A model generated the notes under the pieces. That model saw only the letters and a program-made list of their open reading frames with translations. It ran no database searches and was not told where the DNA came from. 64,000 bases of DNA from Chrysaora quinquecirrha (taxonomy: Eukaryota > Cnidaria > Scyphozoa > Semaeostomeae > Pelagiidae), in assembly GCA_014526335.1 (NCBI GenBank), contig JACTAT010000040.1, forward strand, positions 1,124,119 to 1,188,118. Direction: 5' to 3'. A program made the position numbers and the translations under genes. Shown piece by piece: positions 48,201 to 58,086 of the stretch. Position 1 is the stretch's first letter, and every line of letters begins with the position of its first letter.

Positions 48201-51200
48201 TTGAATGTGATGATGACCATTTCGTTCTTTATATGGGACCTGGAGTTCTTGTGCAAGCCAAAAGCCTGTCTGTACCTGCCTCCTTGGGAATGGATCCAAA
48301 CAGGTCCGCATCTTTACTGGGTCTCACTTAGTTAAATAATCACATTTGTTTACGTTTGTATTTTAGAATGGAGTAAAAAGAGTTATTGGAATTGAATTGT
48401 GTCAACAAGCAGTAGATGATGCAAAACATAATGCTGAAATCAATGGTATGATATTATACAATATTAAGGAACATCTACCGATGTGCTTTTGTGAAGTTTA
48501 GCTCGACCAGTAAATCTTAAAGCAAGGAATAAAGAAGCCTGTTGTTGTCTAAGACATGCCTGGGATTTGAGATTAGGATCAAGACAATCTTAGAGCTGAT
48601 TGAGCTTGTGCCTCAAGACTGATATGCTGCACCTACATTAGAAAGTTTAAAGGCCTGGCTAAACTAGGAGACATGCCGTGCGCGACACTGCATTCAGGTG
48701 GCTTAACATGCGAGTGACAAACGAGCAACATGTCCCCCGAGTCATCTTCATGTCGCGGAGGCAAGAATGTCTTTGTTGTCTTCCAGAAACTTTTGCGTGT
48801 CTCTTGCTACAAATTTTGTCGCGCGCTACAAAGTCTCCGAGGTGTCTAAACTGGGAGACACCGAGGAGCATCATAGTGGCTTGCGACATGTCTCCTAGTT
48901 TTGAGTTGATTTTGGAAAAAGATTATAGGAAAATAGAACAGAACTCAGGCTATAGCCAATAACTTGTGGGCCCAATGCTTTTAAGCTAGGTAACACAGCT
49001 TCTTTAATGGAAGTTTTCGATTAGGATCAGAAACTTTTGTCTCTAGTTTAATGTTGCTGAACGAATATGTTTCTTTCTGGCCTTTTCTAATCGATTGCAT
49101 TATTCTATATCTAGATGGATTACGAATGGATCTTTTTATTTGTAGACTTGAGTTGCATACAACCTTCTTTTGTCGTGAAAAATGACATTTTTTTCAGTTG
49201 AGCCTAATTTAACATGTAATTTTTTGTAAATAGTACTTTTCTTGTCTTTTACTAGGAATAAACAATGTTGAATTCATATGTGGAAAGGCAGAAGATTTCC
49301 TGTATAATGTGACAAAACGCCTTGATTGTACTGATGCAGTAGCTGTCGTAGATCCTCCGAGAGCTGGACTTCGTAAGTTTTTGCAAAAGAAAAATAAAAA
49401 TATATTGAGATGGTGGAATCAGAACTTCCGTCTCTTTGGCCTCAGAGACTGTGTGCTCATTGAAGACGAGCGTTATTAGATAGAGCCGCTCATACAAGAC
49501 AGTTTTGAAAGACGAACGATCATTGCTTTTGCAAAATTGCATATTCCATACGTATCACACTTGTTTTAGGCCTAATATTTAGATGATATCAATTTCTTCT
49601 GACTCCAAAAGCTCATCGGTTTGCAAAAAGACTGGAGTGGCATCTTGAACATCTAAATAGTGAACATCTTCGGATGGATTTTTATCTGGTTCACTCAATA
49701 CAGTATTTGCGGCTGAGACTCTAACACTGATAACTGATGACTAATAAGATGATTTGATGGTCTATATCTGTCTTTATAATATTTGGGGGGCCTCGTTGGA
49801 GAGGAGACGCTCAATTAAATATTGGCTCTCAAAAATGGAGGCTCATTGGACGGGGGGCGGTTATTAGAAAGAACATGGTATTTGAAGTAATCAGAGAAAA
49901 TTACCTAAAGTGCCTTCCCCCCGAGATTTGGGAGCTATCGCCACTTGATTCTTTTCTCCAATCTTATATGTCGGGGGTACTTCGCTTATGTTTAGTTCTT
50001 TCCCCGACTTTATTGCTGTTTTGTGCATAATTTTCTGTTAACCAGTTAACATTATATTCTTTTTCAGATAAAAGAGTTGTACTGGCATTAAGGCAATGTC
50101 CTGCAATCAAAAGACTTGTATATGTTTCATGCAACCCTAAACAAGCAGCTAATAACTTTTTAGAGTAGGTAGACTTATTCGTACCGTACAATTTGTGTAT
50201 CCGCCAGCATATTTGTCTGTAGGATAAAGAGACTTTTGTGTCTATGTCCGTGGCCAAATGATCAAACATTGTGTATCAAACATTTGAGATTTGCTTTACA
50301 AACAATGTTGGATGGTTTGGCCATGTCGCAAATACATTGCTTGACAAGCAGAACTTGCTTGACAATATTTTGATAAACTTCAAAAACAATTTCTTCTTTT
50401 CATTAACAAAATATGTTTGTCGAGCAATGTTTTTGATGTGGCCAAACGATCAGACATTTCATTGCACAAGCAAATATCATATGTTTGACCAACAATGGTT
50501 GACCTTTTGGCCAAGGCCTAGCGTTATGTCGAACCCATTGACTAGTAATTTCCATTTTACCTTCTGCTAATTTCGAATTCCACTCAGAAATCACCAACTT
50601 TTATGGTATTGATATGCAATGATTTTAGATCTAATTTTTCAGGTGTTTTGACAAAATATGGGCCCTATTGTAGAGAATATTTGAAGAAAAAAACATGGGG
50701 GCACATACTTGTCAGAAAATATATGGGAGTACTTCCCAAGAACGATTTGGTTGGTTATGGTACTCGATTGAGAGCTGCAGTGTTTTGGGCCCTCTTATCC
50801 AGAATAAAGCATTCATCATTTAGATGTTAGTCCTCATATTGAAGTGCTCACTTTCCTTGAAGAGAAGTGAAATCCTTAAAAATCTGAGATCTTGGGAAAC
50901 AAACAAACATTGTTGGTCAGACATTTATCAGGTAATGTTTGCACGTTTTGTCAACAAATAAAACTTACTGGGCAGTGTTTTTGGAAAAATTCTAAGAATT
51001 TGGTATGTTGTTCCTGAAACAAGCAAGAAATGTTTGACGAGAAATGCTGCAACCTGGTCAGCTTAATAAGAACATTTCAAATGTTTGCCAAATAATGTTT
51101 GATCGTTTAGCCAGGGCTTTAGATCTTGTTAATTCACAAAGATGCATTAATTTCTAGTTTATGCAGACCCAGAACGAATCGAAACAAAGGGGAGCCATTC

Positions 51201-51440
51201 AGACTCCTAAGAGCTGTACCAGTGGATCTGTTTCCCCACACGAAACACTGTGAACTTATTCTACTCATGGAACGAATAGATGATCAAAGTGAGGATGATA
51301 CAGTTTTAAATCAAAATAACGAAGAAAAGCAACTGACTAATTTAGAGTTAGAATCAAAAAGTGAACTTGGAGATATAGAGGATAAAGACAATAAAAACTT
51401 TGCAGATGATAATTTTTGTAATAGTGATGCAAATGATTAA
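36266..51440 (+). CDS. TRMT2A: tRNA (uracil-5-)-methyltransferase homolog A, 24 exons, complete
   Basis: Makes m5U54 in cytosolic tRNA using S-adenosylmethionine. Exons: 36266-36556, 37053-37141, 37402-37420, 38098-38154, 38927-38981, 39353-39422, 40116-40170, 40602-40667, 41095-41117, 41773-41821, 42235-42298, 42753-42788, 43985-44055, 44652-44713, 45060-45144, 45411-45511, 46017-46068, 46334-46394, 47140-47217, 48147-48190, 48367-48445, 49256-49372, 50068-50164, 51158-51440. They sum to 2004 nt (667 aa; human 625), with compatible phases and GT-AG borders. An acidic N-terminus is followed by an RRM (about residues 80-155), then the TRAM-less RumA-like fold. FRISPDAFFQVNTPAAEALY is typical. 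The SAM-binding motif DVCCGTGTIGLA starts at residue 462; DPPRAGL is at 535-541; the catalytic Cys is C563 in VSCNP. The C-terminus after VDLFPHTKHCELILLMER is an acidic, low-complexity tail. Exon 3 is only 19 nt. Confidence 0.95.
37935..38070 (+). repeat. (ATC)n-rich microsatellite before TRMT2A exon 4
   Basis: Imperfect ATC/GTC triplets ending in an unbroken run. It ends under 30 bases before the exon 4 acceptor (38096-38097) and may crowd the branch-point region. Frames through it (poly-Met, poly-Ile) are artefacts. Confidence 0.85.
38380..38476 (-). mobile_element. Penelope-like element terminal fragment with hammerhead-like core
   Basis: On the minus strand 38476-38435 reads CCGATGA, a 5-bp stem GGGAG...CTCCC, then GAAAC. 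This is the hammerhead ribozyme core order (CUGAUGA-stem II-GAAA) with one changed base (U to C). Such cores are known in the terminal repeats of Penelope-like retroelements. The flanking 55 bp (ATTAGACATGATAGCCACCA...) are repeated at 62728-62912. It lies in TRMT2A intron 4 (38155-38926). Confidence 0.45.
39705..39920. mobile_element. GTCGAC/CTAGT repeat, copy 2 (truncated), in TRMT2A intron 6
   Basis: Matches 34808-35000 over TTATGTCGAYATGTC, AACTAGTCAG, ATCGCGGTCGCAAG and AGAACATGCCCAACTTTCTG. The right end is replaced by unrelated sequence. Confidence 0.5.
40411..40454. repeat. Perfect 44-bp palindrome in TRMT2A intron 7
   Basis: GCATAGTCAATAGAAAAAAC, then AC, followed immediately by the exact reverse complement, with no spacer and CACGTG at the centre. 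As RNA it would form an uninterrupted 20-bp hairpin. Confidence 0.92.
41186..41497. mobile_element. Fold-back MITE with arms of about 105 bp in TRMT2A intron 9
   Basis: The arm CAAAATTGCGATGAACAGCG ... ACAGACC...AACAATAG is followed by a 100-bp centre and then its complement (ACTATTGTTTCGGTCTG ... CGCTGTTCATCGCAATTTTG). Part of one arm (AGTATGCCCGAAAATG, then TATCGCAA) recurs at about 58337-58370. Confidence 0.75.
43721..43860. repeat. Imperfect tandem duplication, about 85-bp unit
   Basis: ACCAATACTTTT...GGTTTACCTYTCAAGGNATAAAAT occurs twice (about 43721 and 43807) in TRMT2A intron 12. Confidence 0.55.
45622..45955 (-). repeat. tRNA-like (SINE-type) tandem repeat, block 1
   Basis: On the minus strand the unit has an A-box-like TAGCTNAATAGAA and, about 34 bases on, a B-box-like TTCGAA, flanking GCTCTCTGGTCATGCAG. 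That is the layout of a tRNA-derived internal RNA polymerase III promoter. About 1.5 units of about 224 bp are present here, in TRMT2A intron 16 (45512-46016). The same unit recurs at 47280-48060. Confidence 0.5.
47280..48060 (-). repeat. tRNA-like (SINE-type) tandem repeat, block 2, interrupted by a MITE
   Basis: More than two units of the block-1 repeat (about 225 bp each), with B-box GATTCGAACCA and A-box-like TAGCTTAGTGGAAACG on the minus strand. The second unit is split at 47625/47888 by a complete MITE (see next entry). It lies in TRMT2A intron 19 (47218-48146). Confidence 0.55.
47626..47887. mobile_element. GGAGACATG-family MITE, copy 1, nested in the tRNA-like repeat
   Basis: Begins AGCTATGGCTAAACTAGAAGACATG and ends GACTTGTCTCCTAGTTTATCCAGGCC, imperfect inverted ends of about 28 bp. 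TAA precedes and TTA follows. The uninterrupted sibling repeat at about 45725 reads straight through the insertion point. Confidence 0.75.
48651..48900. mobile_element. GGAGACATG-family MITE, copy 2, TRMT2A intron 21
   Basis: Begins AGGCCTGGCTAAACTAGGAG and ends GACATGTCTCCTAGTTTTG. The right terminal GGCCT is lost. It contains the family words AACGAGCAACATGTC and TTGTCGCGCGCTACAAAG. Confidence 0.75.
50248..50519. mobile_element. CAAACATTG-family MITE, copy 6, TRMT2A intron 23
   Basis: Begins GTGGCCAAATGATCAAACATTG and ends CAACAATGGTTGACCTTTTGGCCAAGGCC. It is full length, about 272 bp. Confidence 0.75.
50893..51119. mobile_element. CAAACATTG-family MITE, copy 7, TRMT2A intron 23
   Basis: A more divergent copy in the same orientation as copy 6 and about 370 bases further on. 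It ends AATGTTTGATCGTTTAGCCAGGGCT just 38 bases before the last exon (51158). Confidence 0.65.
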
Positions 51441-51629
51441 CAATCTAGCAATCTATGTCTGTATTTTTAAGTTCTATTATTCTTGGAACTAAATATATAT
51501 CAGTAAATTAATTCATTAATTTAATTTCATGGATAGTTACCTCACTGAACAAAATCGAATACTTTTGTTTGTTTTTTTAAACAGCTTTACAGTTTTTACC
51601 ATGCAACTACGTGATTCATTCATACATGC

Positions 51630-52400
51630 TTTTTGGCGATTTTTAGAGGAAAATATTCGATAGAAAAACACCTAAATTAACCCCCCCAAGAGGTGGATCA
51701 GGGGTTATCTGGACGGATTAGTAACTATTTTGATGAAAAAAGATAATTTGCAAAACTCCTGATTTTCGCCGATTTTAACTATTTAGCAAGGCTATAGACT
51801 TGCCTTTTTCGCTATTTTGGAGAGAAAGTTGTTCTCCCAAATCAAACATAATTCGATAAAGAACACTTAATTTACCCCCCAAGAGGCAGATCAGGGGATA
51901 TCTAGTAGGATTTAGAAACTATTTTGAAGAAAAAGGGAGTTTTCAATTCCCCTGATTTTGGGCGATTTTTTGACATTTTGCAAGGCTATAGACCTGCCTT
52001 TTCGCGAATTTTCGAGGGAATTTTTTTCTCTCAACATCGACATATTTTGATAGAAAAACACTTAATTTACCCCAAAGAGGCAGATCAGGGGGTATCTGCC
52101 ACGATAAGGTTTATTTTTTGAGAAAAAAGTGTGTTTTCAAACCCCTGTTTTTGCCGATTTTTGGCCACTTAGCAAGGCTATAGACTTGCTTTTATGGCGA
52201 TTTTTGGGTGCCAATTTTTCTTTCAAATTGGACATATTTTGATAGAAAACACTTTAATTGCCCCCTAGAGGCAGATCAGGGAGTATTTGCTACGATGTAG
52301 TAAACATTTTTGAAGAAAAAGAAGAGATTTCAAAACCCCTTATTTTTTCCAGTTTTTGGCCATTTAGCAAGGCTATAGACTTGCCTTTTTGGCGATTTTT
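51630..52400. repeat. Tandem repeat, about 194-bp unit, four copies
   Basis: The word ACACYTAATTTACCCCCC (variants) starts near 51668, 51863, 52058 and 52249, giving spacings of 195, 195 and 191. Each unit also has GAGGCAGATCAGGGG and TAGCAAGGCTATAGACTTGCC. It begins about 190 bases after the TRMT2A stop codon. Confidence 0.88.
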
Positions 52401-55400
52401 CTACCTTCTAGAAACGAGACGATATTCATATCAAATGAAAGCGCATCTAATGCTGATTTCAACTATGGTTGTTTCAACTTAATAGCGCCAATATTACGCT
52501 TTCCATGCCGCATTGAATTTTTGATGATTTTCATTGAGAAATTGAATTGGATTGCGGTACTGGCTCCAAGGGAAATGGGATTTCATTGGTAGTGTCGTGC
52601 AAAAAAGGCTAATAAAGTCATGAAACTAGATCAAACTTGAGCAATTTATACATCAAATTGAAGCGCAAGCTATGCTTAATAGGGCAGCGTTGAGAGGAGC
52701 AACAAATCTCGAGAAACAAAAAAGTTACCAATTTTTGAAAGTTGACAATTTTGCCAAAAATTGAAAAATTATTTCCTCCAATATAACTTGAAAAAATATC
52801 AACGTTATACGAGCTGATAGATCTTTGAACACTGATTAAGATGATGTCTTTGGCTTTCTTGTAGCTTTACTGAAAGCCGAGATATTCGCTGTCAAAGTCC
52901 GGAGCAATCCCAGACGCTTAAAATTGCTCTAATTTTAACTCAAATCCTTAAAAATTTGCTTGCCAAAAACGTAAAAATATAAAATCCCGGAATTGCTCCG
53001 AGAATGAAGGTCGATTTTCTCGGTTGCCGAAAACAATTTTTAACCGATAGATACACGTTTCTAAGCGTATTTCCGAGGGCTTTCGTGTGATATAAAGGAT
53101 GAAGGTTCTCGCTTTTTGTTCACGGAGATATTCGGGAGTGAATTTTCGGAAAACGGTGAAATTCAACGTGCCAAAACTTTTGTTCCTTTTTATATACAAA
53201 CATAAGTAAATGCGCAGCGTATTGACCGTGATTTGCGCTACATTTTGTGCCTAAAATCGCCAATTTCTGAGTTGTTTTTGCATGAAAACAAGCAAGCTAT
53301 TTCTGATGAAAAAATTGTGGAAATTTTCCTCGTCAAAATTGCTGATTTTAGTAGCAATTGAAAGCCCGTGCTTGAAAATATCATACCAGTGTTGATTTGG
53401 TCCAGAAAGGCAAAAAAATCAGCATTTTACAGCAGTTTTTTTGTTGCTTATTTTAGCATTTTCTTCGAAAAAATGGCCTAAAATCTACCTTCTAGAAAAG
53501 AGACGATATTTATATCAAATGAAAGCGCATCTAATGCTGATTTCAACTATGGTTGTTTCAACTTAATAGCGCCAATATTACGCTTTCCATGCCGCATTGA
53601 ATTTTTGACGATTTTCATTGAGAAATTGAATTGGATTGCAGTACTGGCTCCAAGGGAAATGGGATTTCATTGGTAGTGTCGTGCAAAAAAGGCTAATAAA
53701 GTCATGAAACTAGATCAAACTTGAGCAATTTATACATCAAATTGAAGCGCAAGCTATGCTTAATAGGGCAGCGTTGAGATGAGCAACAAATCTCGAGAAA
53801 CAAAAAAGTTACCAATATTTGAAAGTTGACAATTTTGCCAAAAATTGAAAAATTATTTCCTCCAATATAACTTGAAATAATATAAACGTTATACGAGCTG
53901 ATAGATCGTTGAACACTGATTAAGATGATGTCTTTGGCTTTCTGGTAGCTTTACTGAAAGCCGAGATATTCGCTGTCAAAGTCCGGAGCAATCCCAGACG
54001 CTTAAAATTGCTCTAATTTTAACTCAAATCCTTAAAATTTTGCTTGCCAAAAACGTAAAAATATAAAATCCCGGAATTGCTCCGGAATGAACGTCGATTT
54101 TCTCGGTTGTCGAAAATAATTTTTAACCAATACATACTCGTTTTGTAAGCGTTTTTCCTAGGGCTTTCGTGTGATATAAAGGATGAAGGTTCTCGCTTTT
54201 CATTCACGGAGATATTCGGCAGTGAATTTTCGGAAAACGGTGAAATTCAAGGTGCCAAAACTTTTGTTCCCTTTTATATACAAACATAAGTAAATGCGCA
54301 GCGTATTGACCGTTATTTGCGGTACATTTTGTGCCTAAAATCGCCAATTTCTGAGTTGTTTTTGCATGAAAACAAGCAAGCTATTTCCGATGAAAAAATT
54401 GTGGAAATTTTTCCACGTCAAAATTGCTGATTTTTGTAGCAATTGAAAGCCCGTGCTTGAAAATATCATACCAGTGTTGATTTGGTCCAGAAAGGCAAAA
54501 AAATCAGCATTTTACAGCAGTTTTTTTGTTGCTTATTTTAGCATTTTCTTCGAAAAAATGGCCTAAAATCTACCTTCTAGAAAAGAGACGATATTTATAT
54601 CAAATGAAAGCGCATCTAATGCTGATTTCAACTATGGTTGTTTCAACTTAATAGCGCCAATATTACGCTTTCCATGCCGCATTGAATTTTTGACGATTTT
54701 CATTGAGAAATTGAATTGGATTGCAGTACTGGCTCCAAGGGAAATGGGATTTCATTGGTAGTGTCGTGCAAAAAAGGCTAATAAAGTCATGAAACTAGCT
54801 CAAACTTGAGCAATTTATACATCAAATTGAAGCGCAAGCTATGCTTAATAGGGCAGCGTTGAGATGAGCAACAAATCTCGAGAAACAAAAAAGTTACCAA
54901 TATTTGAAAGTTGACAATTTTGCCAAAAATTGAAAAATTATTTCCTCCAATATAACTTGAAATAATATAAACGTTATACGAGCTGATAGATCTTTGAACA
55001 CTGATTAAGATGATGTCTTTGGCTTTCTGGTAGCTTAACTGAAAGCAGAGATATTTGCTGTCAAAGTCCGGAGCAATCCCAGACGCTTAAAATTGCTCTA
55101 ATTTTAACCAAAATCCTTAAAATTTTGCTTGCCAAAAACGTAAAAATATAAAATCCCGGAATTGCTCCGGAATGAAGGTCAATTTTCTCGGTTGCCGAAA
55201 ACAATTTTTAACAGAGATAAATACAAGTTTCTAAGCGTATTTCCGAGGGCTTTCGTGTGATATAAAGGATGAAGGTTTTCGCTTTTCATTCACGGAGATA
55301 TTCGGCAGTGAATTTTCGGAAAGCGGTGAAATTCAAGGTGCCAAAACTTTTGTTCCCTTTTATATACAAACATAAGTAAATGCGCAGCGTATTGACCGTT

Positions 55401-56598
55401 ATTTGCGGTACATTTTGTGCCTAAAATCGCCAATTTCTGAGTTGTTTTTGCATGAAAACAAGCAAGCTATTTCCGATGAAAAAATTGTGGAAATTTTTCC
55501 TCGTCAAAATTGCTGATTTTTGTAGCAATTGAAATCCCGTGCTTGAAAATATCATACCAGTGTTGATTTGGTCCAGAAAGGCAAAAAAATCAGCATTTTA
55601 CAGCAGTTTTTTTGTTGCTTATTTTAGCATTTTCTTCGAAAAAATGGCCTAAAATCTAAATTCTAGAAAAGAGACGATAATTATACCAAATGAAAGCGCA
55701 TCTAATGCTGATTTCAACTATGGTTGTTTCAACTTAATAGCGCCAATATTACGCTTTCCATGCCGCATTGAATTTTTGACGATTTTCATTGAGAAATTGA
55801 ATTGGATTGCAGTACTGGCTCCAAGGGAAATGGGATTTCATTGGTAGTGTCGTGCAAAAAAGGCTAATAAAGTCATGAAACTAGCTCAAACTTGAGCAAT
55901 TTATACATCAAATTGAAGCGCAAGCTATGCTTAATAGGGCAGCGTTGAGATGAGCAACAAATCTCGAGAAACAAAAAAGTTACCAATTTTTGAAAGTTGA
56001 CAATTTTGCCAAAAATTGAAAAATTATTTCCTCCAATATAACTTGAAATAATATAAACGTTATACGAGTTGATAGATCGTTGAACACTGATTAAGATGAT
56101 GCCTTTGGCTTTCTGGTAGCTTTACTGAAAGCCGAGATATTCGCTGTCAAAGTCCGGAGCAATCCCAGACGCTTAAAATTGCTCTAATTTTAACCAAAAT
56201 CCTTAAAATTTTGCTTGCCAAAAACGTAAAAATATAAAATCCCGGAATTGCTCCGGAATGAAGGTCAATTTTCTCGGTTGCCGAAAACAATTTTTAACAG
56301 AGATAAATACACGTTTCTAAGCGTATTTCCGAGGGCTTTCGTGTGATATAAAGGATGAAGGTTCTCGCTTTTCATTCACGGAAATATTTGGGAGTGAATT
56401 TTCGGCAACCGGTGAAATTCAACGTGCCAAAACTTTTTTCCTTTTTATGTACAAACATAACTAAATGCGCAGCATATTGACCGTGATTTGCGCTACAATT
56501 TGAGCCTAAAATCGCCAATTTCTGAGTTGTTTTTGCATGAAAACGAGCAAGCTATTTCTGGTGAAAAAATTGTGCAAATTTTTCCTCGTCAAATTTGC
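52401..56598. repeat. Tandem array, about 1085-bp unit, 3.9 copies
   Basis: CTACCTTCTAGAAA(A/C)GAGACG starts units at 52401, 53485 and 54570, and a variant at 55656 (spacings 1084, 1085, 1086). The last unit stops at about 56598. Units 2 and 3 are almost identical by eye. The longest frames inside are about 80 codons and not conserved as proteins. The array abuts the 194-bp array without a gap. Confidence 0.93.
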
Positions 56599-57300
56599 TA
56601 GGTGCCCTTACAGGTTGTATTTTGACGATTTGAGGCATTTTCGGGACCCTTGATTTTCGAAATTGGCTCAAATTCGTTTATTTATCAGATCGACCCGGAT
56701 CTGTATAAAATAATTCTTAATGGCGAAATAATGTCCTTTAGAGGATTCTGAAAGGAGTTCTGAATGCAAGAATGAAGGATTTCGATGTTCGAAAGTAATG
56801 CAGAATACGCGAATTAAAAACAAGGTTGAAATTCCTGCATTTTTATCAAAAAAAGCAAGCTTTTTTATAAGAAATTGTTAAGCAAAGATTTCAATTCCCA
56901 TCATTGTTCACAGTTCTCAGAAAGAATTTAAAGTCTACAAAAAAACAAGAAAAAGGATAACTAGCTAATTTCAAAATACTTCTCTACATATATAAGCATA
57001 TAGTAGCATAATGTTTAATAATAATGAACATTTGAGAGAAATAAAATGATTACTGTAGTCTTTCTAACCATGAATCGGCAAGGCAGAATAAGACGGTTAA
57101 GTATACGAGACAAAGAAACAACCGTCTTTATGAAAGCATGCAGAAACATATCACTACAATCTGGTTAAATGATCAAACATTGTTGGTTAAATATCTGAAA
57201 TTTCCTTCACATACATCATACAAAACGTCACAAGAAGCAAATAAACACTAATCACGAACAATAGGGAAACCACCCAACCACCACAATTCCTGTCATGAGA
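56599..57300. other. Intergenic sequence between the array and the NIPSNAP 3' region
   Basis: AT-rich, no gene seen. A fragment of the CAAACATTG MITE family (copy 8) is at about 57161-57232. Confidence 0.5.
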
Positions 57301-57304
57301 CTTA

Positions 57305-57859
57305 GGCCCAGGTTACACAACGCCGAAATGATGTCGCCGCGTTTTGATTTTCGTACGGCAAAAAGCTTTTGCCCTATCCGCGCGCAACGCCATGGTTTTT
57401 GTCGCGATCAGTTATGCTGAGACGCTAAGGCAGCTCCTTCGCAGATTTGCTTCGCATTTATTTTGCGAAACAATAAGAAAACAAGGTTTCGGAGCGTCAT
57501 TTATCAGGCTGACATGATGATTACATGATGATAACATGGTGCCGCTGCGTCGCGTCTTGATTTCCATATCACACCCAGAGCAAAATGATTTCAAGACCAT
57601 TAGCAGAGCATCTTATACCGGATTGGGTCGTCATAGCTGTAACTGAAAGCCCTATCCGGTACAGAATCTAGACTCGCTACACAAGTCTCTGTTATGCCCC
57701 TTAACACTGATAGGTCGCTAATAACAGAACATCATCCTCATCCTGAGCTGCCCTTAACAACAACAACAGCAACTACAGCGAGGGGGGAGGGACTGGAGTA
57801 GCAAGCCTATACAGAATCCACGACGTGACGAGGCATGCCGGCATAGTGTAACTGGGGCC
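57305..57859. mobile_element. 555-bp TTA-flanked MITE near the NIPSNAP 3' end
   Basis: Begins GGCCCAGGTTACACAACGCCG and ends ATAGTGTAACTGGGGCC, with TTA on both sides (57302-57304 and 57860-57862). The interior is non-coding apart from a 62-codon frame. PIF/Harbinger-like by its duplication. Confidence 0.7.
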
Positions 57860-58086
57860 TTAATCTCGGTTCGTGCTGAAATATTATGTAAGGGCAACGC
57901 GAAATAAGCGATGCTCTAAATCTCAGGCTGTGTTGAACTCAGCATAGGTTGAAAATTCTCATGTAAAGGGCCTCTGAGTCATAAATTTATAATCAATAAT
58001 AGGAAATTGAATCGAAGAATAAAAAGAGTACCTATCTATTTACAAATAGCAAATTCATTATCAACCCAAGTCAATGATTCAGTCTC

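Noticed and set aside
52401..56598. CRISPR array or other spaced-repeat system
   Set aside because: Units are over 1 kb, with no short repeat/unique spacer alternation, and the setting is a eukaryotic intergenic region.
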